A DNA stretch of 64,000 nt from Frateuria defendens (GTDB taxonomy: Bacteria; Pseudomonadota; Gammaproteobacteria; Xanthomonadales; Rhodanobacteraceae). Position numbers and translations under genes: made by a program. How positions within the stretch are numbered: the first letter of the stretch is position 1; the number at the start of each line of letters is the position of its first letter. Positions 25,918 to 33,508 of this stretch are shown one piece after another. The notes below the pieces were generated by a model. That model did not search any database and was not told the DNA's origin. It saw only the letters and a program-made list of their open reading frames with translations. The stretch spans positions 62,001-126,000 of the forward strand of contig NZ_LFQR01000028.1 in the NCBI RefSeq assembly GCF_001182895.1, in the 5' to 3' direction.

Positions 25918-28701
25918 GTGGCCGGCCGGCGCGGATGGCTCGCGGTGGCCCTGTTGCTGCTGGCGCAGGGGATGCCCGCCAAGGCTGTTGCGGCGAACGA
26001 GGTGCTCGACGACTTCAGCCGTCCGGACGTCTGGACGGCCACGGCCACCGACGACATCGAGGTACGCCTGCGCCCGATCGAGGAGGGTGGCCGGCGTGGC
26101 ATCTGCCTCGACTTCGACTTCCATGGCGTCTCCGGCGGCGCCACCCTGCGCCGTGCGCTGCCGGTGGCGTGGCCGGCCAACTTCGCGCTCGGCTTCGAAC
26201 TGCGCGGGGCGATGCCGGCCAACGACCTGCAACTCAAGCTGATCGAGGCCAGCGGCGACAACGTGTGGTGGTATCGCCGCGAGGCCTTCCGGCCGGCGGC
26301 GGACTGGCAGGCCATGAGCGCGCGCCGGCGCGACATCGACTTCGCCTGGGGCCCGGGCCAGGACCGCACGCTGCGCCGCACCGCAACGCTGGAACTCACC
26401 GCCTACGCCGGCCAGGGCGGCCGCGGCACGCTGTGCCTGGCCAACCTGCGCCTGGTGCCGCTGCCGCCGGAGCCGCCCGGCGCGGCCGCCGCGCCGCCGG
26501 ATACGCCCAACGCGCGCTTCCAGCGCGCCGCGGCGCAGGCGCCGCGCGGCCTGTACCCGCGCGGCTTCTCCGGCGAGCAGAGCTACTGGACCCTGGTCGG
26601 CGTGGACGGCGGTGGCCGCCACGCCGCGTTGCTCTCCGAGGACGGCGCGGTGGAGGTGGACAGGGGCGGCTGGTCGGTCGAGCCGATGCTGTTCGACGGC
26701 GGCCGGGCAATCAATTGGGCCACGGTGAAGACCCGCCAGAGCCTGCTCGACGGCTACTTGCCGATACCCTCGGTGCACTGGCAGGCCGGCGGCCTGCGCC
26801 TGGACACCACCGCCTTCGCCGACGGCCCGGCGGCACGCCCGCGCCTGCTGCTGCGCTACACGCTCCACAACGATGGCGACACGCCGCGCCGGCTCAGCCT
26901 GGCGCTGCTGCTGCGGCCGTTCCAGGTCAACCCGCCCACCCAGTTCCTCAACACGCCGGGCGGCATCAGCCCGATCCACGATTTCGCCTGGGACGGGCGG
27001 GTGCTGACCGTGAACGGTGGCACCACCGTGCTGCCGCTGCAAACCGCCGATGCCTTCGTCGCCGGCGCGGCGAGGGGCGGCAACCTGCCCGAGCGCCTGC
27101 GCCATGGCGAACGGCCACACGTCGCGCGGCTGCACGATGCGGACGGCGCCGCGCGAGGCGCCCTGCTCTACACGCTGGATGTGCCTGCGCACGGCCAGCG
27201 CACCGTCGGGCTGGTTCTGCCACCGCCGGGCGAGGCGTTCGCGCCGCCATCCGATGCGGACGCCTGGCTGCAACGCCGGCTCGACGACGTCGCCGCCGGC
27301 TGGCGCGAAAAGCTCAACCGCGTGCGCCTCGCCCTGCCGCCCGCGCAGCAGGCCCTGGCCGACACCGCGCGCAGCGCGCTGGCGCAGATCCTTCTCTCGC
27401 GCGACGGCCCCGCGCTGCAGCCGGGCACGCGCTCCTACGCGCGCAGCTGGGTGCGCGACGGCGCCATGATGGCCGAGGGCCTGGTGCGCAGCGGCCATGC
27501 GGATGCGGCCGCCGACTTCGTGCGCTGGTACGCGCCGCACCAGTTCCGCAGCGGCAAGGTGCCGTGCTGCGTCGATGCGCGCGGCGCCGACCCGGTGCCG
27601 GAGCACGACAGCCACGGCGAGCTGGTGTTCGCCGTGGCCGAACTGTGGCGCTACACCCGCGACCGTGCGCTGATCGAGCCGCTGTGGCCGCACGTGGCGC
27701 GCGCGGTGGCCTACATGGACGGGCTGCGCGCGGAGGCGGCGACCGCCGCCGAGCCGCTGCGCGGCCTGCTGCCCGCCTCGATCAGCCACGAGGGTTACTC
27801 GGCCAAGCCGATGCACGCCTACTGGGACGACTTCTGGGGACTCGTGGGCTACGGCGATGCCGCGATGCTCGCCCGCGCGCTGGGCAAAAACGACGAGGCC
27901 GCGCGCATCGCCACCGCGCGCGACGCCTTCCGGGCGGACCTCGCCCGTTCGCTCGCCGCCTCGATGCGCCGGCACCGCATCGACTACCTGCCCGGCGCCG
28001 CCGAACTGGGCGACTTCGACGCCACCTCCACCACCATCGCGCTCTCGCCGGGCGACGGGCTGGCGTGGCTGCCGCGCGCGGCGGTGGAACGCACCTTCGC
28101 GCGCTACTGGCAGGGCTTCGTGGCCCGCCGCGACGGCACCGTCGCATGGGACGACTACACGCCCTACGAGCTGCGCACCGTGGCGAGCTTCGTGCGGCTG
28201 GGCTGGCGCGGGCGGGTGGGCGCGCTGCTCGACTTCTTCTTCGCCGACCGCCGCCCGGCGGCGTGGAACCAGTGGGCCGAGGTGGTGGGCCGCGACCCGC
28301 GCCGGCCGCGCTTCGTGGGCGACATGCCGCATGCCTGGATCGCCTCCGACTACCTGCGCTCGGCCTACGACCTGTTCGCCTACGAGCGCGCCGGCGACCG
28401 CGCCCTGGTGCTCGGCGCCGGCCTGCAACCGGGCTGGCTGGCCGGCGCGGGCGTGGGCATCGCGGGCCTGCGCACGCCCTACGGTGCCTTGAGCTACACG
28501 CTGCGCGAGCGCGCCGGCCGGCTGGAATTGGACCTTGCCGGCGGCCTCGCGCCACCGCCCGGCGGGCTGGTGCTGCCCTGGCCCTATCCCGGCGCGCCTG
28601 GCGTGGCGTATATCGACGGCCGCTCAGCGCCCTGGCATGGCCGCGAACTGCGCATCGACCACGTGCCCGCGCGGGTCGTGATGGAAGGCGCGGGCCGCTA
28701 A
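25918..28701 (+). CDS. Large exported putative glycosidase with helical-barrel domain
   Basis: A 927-residue protein. The GTG at 25918, 2 bases after the permease stop, gives a signal peptide (GWLAVALLLLAQGMPAKAVA). Residues about 30-190 look like a jelly-roll carbohydrate-binding module of the CBM11/CIA30 sort (DDFSRPDVWTATATDDIEVR; LGFELRGAMPANDLQLKLIE). A beta-rich middle (about 220-450) is followed from about 470 by an (alpha/alpha)6-type barrel: SYARSWVRDGAMMAEGLVRS, HDSHGELVFAVAELWRYTRD, AYWDDFWGLVGYGDAAMLAR, DDYTPYELRTVASFVRLGW. The WxRD and WDDFWG motifs recall GH15/63/94-like barrels, but I cannot assign a family. Context suggests an enzyme acting on the same glycan as the GH144-like gene. 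Confidence 0.7.
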   Translation: MAGRRGWLAVALLLLAQGMPAKAVAANEVLDDFSRPDVWTATATDDIEVRLRPIEEGGRRGICLDFDFHGVSGGATLRRALPVAWPANFALGFELRGAMPANDLQLKLIEASGDNVWWYRREAFRPAADWQAMSARRRDIDFAWGPGQDRTLRRTATLELTAYAGQGGRGTLCLANLRLVPLPPEPPGAAAAPPDTPNARFQRAAAQAPRGLYPRGFSGEQSYWTLVGVDGGGRHAALLSEDGAVEVDRGGWSVEPMLFDGGRAINWATVKTRQSLLDGYLPIPSVHWQAGGLRLDTTAFADGPAARPRLLLRYTLHNDGDTPRRLSLALLLRPFQVNPPTQFLNTPGGISPIHDFAWDGRVLTVNGGTTVLPLQTADAFVAGAARGGNLPERLRHGERPHVARLHDADGAARGALLYTLDVPAHGQRTVGLVLPPPGEAFAPPSDADAWLQRRLDDVAAGWREKLNRVRLALPPAQQALADTARSALAQILLSRDGPALQPGTRSYARSWVRDGAMMAEGLVRSGHADAAADFVRWYAPHQFRSGKVPCCVDARGADPVPEHDSHGELVFAVAELWRYTRDRALIEPLWPHVARAVAYMDGLRAEAATAAEPLRGLLPASISHEGYSAKPMHAYWDDFWGLVGYGDAAMLARALGKNDEAARIATARDAFRADLARSLAASMRRHRIDYLPGAAELGDFDATSTTIALSPGDGLAWLPRAAVERTFARYWQGFVARRDGTVAWDDYTPYELRTVASFVRLGWRGRVGALLDFFFADRRPAAWNQWAEVVGRDPRRPRFVGDMPHAWIASDYLRSAYDLFAYERAGDRALVLGAGLQPGWLAGAGVGIAGLRTPYGALSYTLRERAGRLELDLAGGLAPPPGGLVLPWPYPGAPGVAYIDGRSAPWHGRELRIDHVPARVVMEGAGR

Positions 28702-28734
28702 GCTGGGCGCATGGAGAGCGACGCAGGACAGCGC

Positions 28735-29226
28735 ATGATCGTGGTGGTGATGGGTGTCTCAGGCTGCGGCAAGAGCCTGATCGGCGCGCGGCTGGCGGCC
28801 TCGCGCGGCTGGGACTACCAGGAGGGCGACGCCCTGCACCCGCCCGCCAACATCGCCAAGATGCGCGCCGGCACGCCGCTCGACGACGCCGACCGCGCGC
28901 CATGGCTGGACCGCATCGCGGCATGGATCGGCGCGGAGCGGGCGGCGGGCCGCTCCGCCGTGGTCAGCTGCTCGGCGCTGCGCCGCCGCTACCGCGACCG
29001 GCTGCGCGCCGCCGACCCCGCGCTGCGCTTCGCCTACCTGCGCGTAGGCCGCGAGGAACTGGCCCGGCGCATGGCCGCGCGCGAGCACTTCATGCCGCTG
29101 GCGCTGCTCGACAGCCAGCTCGCCACGCTGGAAGAGCCGGCGTCGGACGAGCACGCCATCACCGTCGATGCCGGTGCGCCGGCGGACGAGGTGGTGGCGC
29201 GCATCCTGGCGGCGCTGGCGGGGTGA
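28735..29226 (+). CDS. gntK: Gluconokinase
   Basis: A 163-residue kinase converting gluconate to 6-phosphogluconate. The P-loop VVVMGVSGCGKSLIGARLA opens the protein, followed by the family hallmarks YQEGDALHPPANIAKMRAGT, LDDADRAPWLDRIA, VVSCSALRRRYRDRLR and REHFMPLALLDSQLATLE. The ATG at 28735 has AGGA 6 bases upstream; an in-frame ATG at 28711 would add 8 residues. It follows the large glycosidase by about 30 bases and is probably its last cotranscribed gene, tying the glycan locus to the Entner-Doudoroff or pentose phosphate route. No gluconate transporter is adjacent. Confidence 0.92.
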   Translation: MIVVVMGVSGCGKSLIGARLAASRGWDYQEGDALHPPANIAKMRAGTPLDDADRAPWLDRIAAWIGAERAAGRSAVVSCSALRRRYRDRLRAADPALRFAYLRVGREELARRMAAREHFMPLALLDSQLATLEEPASDEHAITVDAGAPADEVVARILAALAG

Positions 29227-29598
29227 CGCGCCTGTCGTGGCAGGCGCGCACTTCCTGCACGACCGGATGCGGCGGCGTTACTGCTGCGCAGGCTTTTCGC
29301 AAAACGCCATCCAACTGCCCACGTTCGGCACAGCGACTGGCCAGCATCGCCTGTGAAACCGACCACGGTCGGTGGCCGTGCTGCCCTTCGCCGCCAACGT
29401 GTTGCCCATTCTCGGTATCGGGCGTGACCACCATCCTTAGCGAAGCTGGCGAGACTCGAGCGTTGTCCTTGAATGCGGTCGAGCCATCGCTGCAAATGCA
29501 GACCTCAATGGATCGGGCCTGATCGTTACGGATCGATCCTCGACAGCGCCGACCTCGGCTGTTGCGAGGCAAGCTCGGAGCTTCGCGCAGTTCGTGCT
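29227..29598. other. Gene-free stretch, lower GC, possible degraded sequence
   Basis: These 372 bases between gluconokinase and the LysR gene have noticeably more A+T than the DNA to the left. No frame has a plausible start, ribosome site and GC-biased third positions. Some minus-strand frames are open for 100-150 codons but resemble no family I can name with confidence. It marks the left edge of the atypical region that runs to about 36.9 kb. Confidence 0.4.
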
Positions 29599-30564
29599 TT
29601 AGCGACCGACACCCGCAAGCTGCGGTTCCTGTTCGAAACACTCGATCAGCAATTCGGTGAGCACCCGTATCTTCCGTGCGGGATGCTGACCTGGCGGACG
29701 GACGACATAGATACCTGCCGGAGGTGGTGGATAGCGTGTCATCACCGGCACCAGCGCGCCGGAGGCCACATAGTCATCGGTGAGGCCATCGGGGAGCCAG
29801 GCGATGCCGAGTCCTGCGACGGCGGCGGCAATGAGCGCCGTGCCGTTGTCGGCCTTGAAGCGCCCCCGTGGATGAACCGTGATGACCTCCTCGCCATCCA
29901 TGAACTGCCAGGCTTCCGTTCCCTGCATGAGGGCCTCATGGGCGACGAGTTCCTCCGGCGTCTCGGGGGAACCATGCGCTTTGACATAGTCCGGGCTCGC
30001 GACGAGCTTTCCGTGAAGCGGCCCGACGCATCTTGCGACCAAGCTGGAGTCCTGGAGATAGCCAACCCGGATCGCACAATCAAAACCCTCTGCGACGAGA
30101 TCGACGAAGCGATCGCTGTAGGAGGTATGGATGTGAAGCTGCGGGTGACGTCGTGCCATTTCCGCGAGCACGGAAGCGAAGCGGGTCGGGCCGAACGAAA
30201 GCGGTGCAGCAATGCGCAAGCGACCGCGAAGGTCACCGGCGGGGAACATGGTTTCCCTGGCCACGTCGATCTCGGCGCAGGCTCTGGCTGCATGGTCACG
30301 AAACGTGAGCCCGGCTTCTGTGAGGGCTGCGCCGCGGGTGGTTCGTGCAAGAAGCTGGACGCCAAGTTCCGCTTCAAGCCGGCCGAGCCGCCGACTGACG
30401 ATTGACTTGGAGACGCCCAGCCGGCGCGCAGCGGGCGAAATGCCCCCGGCGTCGGCAACTTCTACGAATGTCCGCAGCTCTTCGATCTCCAACTTGGCGT
30501 TCCCGATGTCGCGACACAGCCTGACACAACGAGGTCCCATCCAGCGTGCTACCGCGTCACGCAT
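29599..30564 (-). CDS. LysR-family transcriptional regulator
   Basis: A regulator of about 297-321 residues. The winged helix-turn-helix is clear: LEIEELRTFVEVADAGGISP, then AARRLGVSKSIVSRRLGRLE. The effector domain follows (RLRIAAPLSFGPTRFASVLA; FDCAIRVGYLQDSSLVAR; ADNGTALIAAAVAGLGIAWL). The start is uncertain. The ATG at 30564 adds 24 residues before the usual LysR start, and a TTG at 30492 (LEIEELRTF) would give the family-typical length. It is divergent from the YcaC-like hydrolase at 30660 and probably controls it. Codon use and GC are lower than in surrounding genes. Confidence 0.88.
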   Translation of the reverse strand: MRDAVARWMGPRCVRLCRDIGNAKLEIEELRTFVEVADAGGISPAARRLGVSKSIVSRRLGRLEAELGVQLLARTTRGAALTEAGLTFRDHAARACAEIDVARETMFPAGDLRGRLRIAAPLSFGPTRFASVLAEMARRHPQLHIHTSYSDRFVDLVAEGFDCAIRVGYLQDSSLVARCVGPLHGKLVASPDYVKAHGSPETPEELVAHEALMQGTEAWQFMDGEEVITVHPRGRFKADNGTALIAAAVAGLGIAWLPDGLTDDYVASGALVPVMTRYPPPPAGIYVVRPPGQHPARKIRVLTELLIECFEQEPQLAGVGR

Positions 30565-30659
30565 GGGAATGACAGGGTTTGCCCCCGAGGCTGTGCACCG
30601 ATTGGCGCATGTCTGCCCGCAAACCAACCTTACCCACAACGGTAGCAAAGGATGTATCC

Positions 30660-31313
30660 ATGACTTTTCGTAACGGCCTTGCCTCGCTTCTTCGTCCCGA
30701 AGACTCGGTACTCGTTCTGATCGACCACCAGCCCTACCAGCTCGCGAACCTGAACAGCCACGACCCGCACATGGTGGTCAACAATGCGACGGCGCTGGCG
30801 AAGGCCGCCAAGGCCTTCGGCGTCCCCACCATCCTGACGAGCGTGGTCGCCGATCGGGGTGGTCTCATCTTCCCCCAGATCACCGATGTCTTCCCCGGCC
30901 AGGAGGTGATCGACCGGACATTCATCAATACCTGGCAAGATCAGAAGGTGGTCGACGCGGTCAAGGCGACGGGCCGCAAGCAGCTGATCATCGCGGGCCT
31001 GTGGACCGAGATTTGCGTTGCGATGCCGACGATCCAGGCGCTCGGCGAAGGCTGGGACGTGACGGTTATTACCGATGCGTCCGGTGCCGTTTCGGTCGAG
31101 GCCCACGAGGTGGCCATCCAGCGCATGATCGCGGCCGGCGCGAACATGATGACCTGGCTGGCGCTGGCGTCCGAGTGGCAGCGCGACTGGGCCCGGACCG
31201 AACATGCCGCCGAACTGACGGAGGTGCTGAAGCAGCATGCCGCTGGCAGCGGCATGGCTTATCTGTGGGAACAGCAGCTGCTCAACACGCCGGTGCCGCG
31301 CACCGCGGGTTGA
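30660..31313 (+). CDS. YcaC-like cysteine hydrolase (isochorismatase superfamily)
   Basis: A 217-residue cytoplasmic hydrolase. The catalytic aspartate is in VLVLIDHQPYQL, the lysine region is VKATGRKQLIIAGLWTE, and the nucleophilic cysteine is in TEICVAMPTIQAL (about residue 118). It also has VTVITDASGAVSVEAHEVAI and MMTWLALASEWQRDWAR, which closely parallel E. coli YcaC. YcaC's own substrate is unknown. The ATG at 30660 is preferred over an upstream frame extension. The gene is divergent from a LysR gene, a common regulator-target pairing, and both genes look acquired. Confidence 0.9.
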   Translation: MTFRNGLASLLRPEDSVLVLIDHQPYQLANLNSHDPHMVVNNATALAKAAKAFGVPTILTSVVADRGGLIFPQITDVFPGQEVIDRTFINTWQDQKVVDAVKATGRKQLIIAGLWTEICVAMPTIQALGEGWDVTVITDASGAVSVEAHEVAIQRMIAAGANMMTWLALASEWQRDWARTEHAAELTEVLKQHAAGSGMAYLWEQQLLNTPVPRTAG

Positions 31314-31658
31314 TCGCGGGTTGATCCCGGCGGGGATGGCGGGAGCCTTGAGCGATCCGCTGCGAACAAGCGGACGGCGTGTCGGGCCTCGTCATCCCCT
31401 CTTTACAGCATGGCCTCCCTGCCTGGATGCAGGCGGTTGGTAGGTTCGGCTAACTAGCTGACATATGGCACCGCCGAAATTGGGATTGACCATGTCTTCG
31501 GGTCACAAGCGACCTTCAGTCAGGTGGTCAGCCGGTCAAGTCGAGTGCCAACACGGGTCAACGGTGTTGGCACTGCTATGGTCGGCTTGTGGGCAAGGCG
31601 CAACTTTTCGCGCGCTACAGACACCGGCTGCCGTCTGACTCGGCAGCCCGGGCCGCGT
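31314..31658. other. Intergenic stretch with one strong inverted repeat
   Basis: The 345 bases between the YcaC-like gene and the pirin gene hold no credible reading frame. The one structured element is the 11-bp inverted repeat listed at 31544-31574. The sequence is AT-richer than the genome average on its left half. Confidence 0.4.
31544..31574. repeat. Perfect 11-bp inverted repeat with 9-base spacer
   Basis: AGTGCCAACAC and GTGTTGGCACT flank GGGTCAACG. There is no T-run on either side, so a simple intrinsic terminator is unlikely. It lies between convergent genes (YcaC-like on plus, pirin on minus), where it could act as a bidirectional transcript-end structure, a protein site, or a leftover mobile element end. 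Confidence 0.6.
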
Positions 31659-32492
31659 TCAGAACTTGCCGGCGCGGAAATCCGCGATGGCCTCGTGGAT
31701 CTGCTCGGTCGTGTTCATCACGAACGGGCCGTAGCGCGCCACCGGCTCCTTGAGCGGCTGGCCGGCCACCAGCAGCACGCGCGCGGGCGCGTCGCGGCCG
31801 GCGATCGTCACCGTATCGCCCTGGGACAGCACCGCCAGTTCGCTGCGCGCCAGCACCTGCTCGCCGACCTCGGCCTCGGCACCGTCGAACACGTAGGCGA
31901 AGGCGTTGTGCTCGGGCGGCAGCGGAATGGCGACGCGCGCGCCCGGCTCCAGCGCAAGGTCGAGATAGATCGGCGCGGTGGCGATGCCCTCGACCGGCCC
32001 GGTGGCGCCGGCCAGCGTGCCGGCGATCACCTTGGCGGTGACGCCCGCGGCGGGCTGCACGGTGGGGATGCGCTCGGGGTCGATGTCCTGGTAGCGCGGC
32101 GCGATCATCTTGTCGGCCGCGGGCAGGTTCACCCACAGCTGGAAGCCCCACATCAGGCCGTTCTCCTGCTGCGGCATCTCCGAATGCAGGATGCCGCGCC
32201 CGGCGGTCATCCACTGCACGCTGCCGGGGCGAAGGTCACCGCGGTTGCCGTGGTTGTCGCCGTGCTGCATGTGGCCGGCCAGCATGTAGGTCACCGTCTC
32301 GAAGCCGCGGTGCGGGTGCTCGGGGAAACCGGCGAGGTAGTCGTCCGCGCTGTCGGAGCGGAACTCGTCCAGCAGCAGGAACGGGTCGAGCATGTCCAGC
32401 CCCGGCTGGCCGATGATGCGCTTGAGCTTCACGCCCGCGCCGTCGGCGGTGTCGGTGCCGCGGATGCGGCGGAGGATGTGGCGGTCGCTCAT
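31659..32492 (-). CDS. Pirin-family protein
   Basis: A 277-residue bicupin. The N-terminal cupin carries the metal-binding set: FPEHPHRGFETVTYML and TAGRGILHSEMP, with the expected two histidines, one histidine and one glutamate. The C-terminal cupin (EHNAFAYVFDGAEAEVGEQV; LLVAGQPLKEPVARYGPFVM) and the end NTTEQIHEAIADFRAGKF are typical. Related YhhW has quercetinase activity; the physiological role is usually unclear. GGAGAG lies upstream of the ATG at 32492. Its GC content is close to the genome average, unlike its neighbours on both sides. Confidence 0.93.
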   Translation of the reverse strand: MSDRHILRRIRGTDTADGAGVKLKRIIGQPGLDMLDPFLLLDEFRSDSADDYLAGFPEHPHRGFETVTYMLAGHMQHGDNHGNRGDLRPGSVQWMTAGRGILHSEMPQQENGLMWGFQLWVNLPAADKMIAPRYQDIDPERIPTVQPAAGVTAKVIAGTLAGATGPVEGIATAPIYLDLALEPGARVAIPLPPEHNAFAYVFDGAEAEVGEQVLARSELAVLSQGDTVTIAGRDAPARVLLVAGQPLKEPVARYGPFVMNTTEQIHEAIADFRAGKF

Positions 32493-32665
32493 GGCCCAAC
32501 TCTCCCGTTTTTCGAAACTGATGATGGTTCCGTTATGGCGGCATGGACCGGCACTTGCTAGTGCGCGGAGCGGAACAGATCGTTCACCCGGGAGTGGCCG
32601 TACGGGCACGGCCCTATCCCTCGATAGCATGACGGCAGGCGAGGAGCCAGACGGGTCTATTGGGT

Positions 32666-33505
32666 CTACTGGAGGTCGACGGTCAACGACGGGGCTCCGA
32701 AGGCTTCAAGAACCGCATGTGACTTCTCGAAATACGCCGCCCAGAACTGCTGCAGGGCCTTAATCTCGATGCCGGAACGGTAACCGTTCCGGCTGCTGTC
32801 CGGTACTAGGCCGACGCCGTGCGCATATACGTGCGCGCCGCCGAAGTCGGCGAACAGGTGCTGGCGTTCCACTTTTCCTATTTCTTTTCCGGGGTCGAGG
32901 ACACGCAAGCCGTTGTGTGCATAGAAGCTGTCGAAATCGCTGTTCTCCAGCAAATCCGACACCAGCAGCACAACCCGCTCGCGTGCAGAACGCTTGGCCA
33001 GGTCGGCGGCGATCTGCTTGAGGCTGAAGAGGATCTCGCTCCTGGCGATGTGGGTGTCGGGCGTACCGAGACTCACCTTGAACTTGTCCACGAACGTCTT
33101 GGCGAAATAGGTCTGTTGTTGTTGCAGGCAGCGATCCAGTTTGCGCATCGAATCCATGCCGATGTCGCCGCGCTGATCCGCAGGAACCGGTGCTTCCATC
33201 CTGCCCTCGAAGGGCAGCCGCATGTAGCTGTCGGCCAGATAGGCCGAAAACTGGTAGATCAGGACATTGTCGTCCGGCCTTATGTATCGCAACGCTGTTT
33301 TCAGGGCGGTGTTGCGCAGATCCTCACCCAGCGGCGTGGTCTGGTCGATGACGACGACCAGCTCACGCCCCGATGGCGCGGGTTGTTGCGGCGTCATGCC
33401 CGCATAGGCGTAGCAGCTGGGGATGTCATTGCGCTCCGCGGCGGCACCCGAAAGCGGCAGCCAGGTTGCCGCGAGGAGCATCCATAGACAGGCCGATCGG
33501 CGCAT
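32666..33505 (-). CDS. Periplasmic vWA-like protein of a three-gene envelope operon
   Basis: A 279-residue exported protein with a signal peptide (LWMLLAATWLPLSGAAA). A von Willebrand A-like fold is suggested by a hydrophobic strand ending in an acidic loop, GRELVVVIDQTTPLGEDLRN, with DQTT in place of a full DxSxS metal site. Later come NVLIYQFSAYLADSY, a helix-rich insert with a QQQQ run, and the strand ERVVLLVSDLLENSDFDSFY. Its start is 3 bases after the stop of the membrane protein gene, so the two are coupled. No characterised family is recognised. The fold assignment is tentative. Confidence 0.6.
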   Translation of the reverse strand: MRRSACLWMLLAATWLPLSGAAAERNDIPSCYAYAGMTPQQPAPSGRELVVVIDQTTPLGEDLRNTALKTALRYIRPDDNVLIYQFSAYLADSYMRLPFEGRMEAPVPADQRGDIGMDSMRKLDRCLQQQQTYFAKTFVDKFKVSLGTPDTHIARSEILFSLKQIAADLAKRSARERVVLLVSDLLENSDFDSFYAHNGLRVLDPGKEIGKVERQHLFADFGGAHVYAHGVGLVPDSSRNGYRSGIEIKALQQFWAAYFEKSHAVLEAFGAPSLTVDLQ

Positions 33506-33508
33506 CGC

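Noticed and set aside
29034-29641. Possible transposase remnant on the minus strand between gluconokinase and the LysR gene
   Set aside because: Fragments such as CSDGSTAFKD loosely recall IS1595-type transposases, but no DDE triad, terminal repeats or target duplication could be found.
31544-31574. Integron attC-like site
   Set aside because: The repeat contains GTTGGC/GCCAAC cores but no integrase or cassette array is nearby, and the arms lack the R''/L'' layout.
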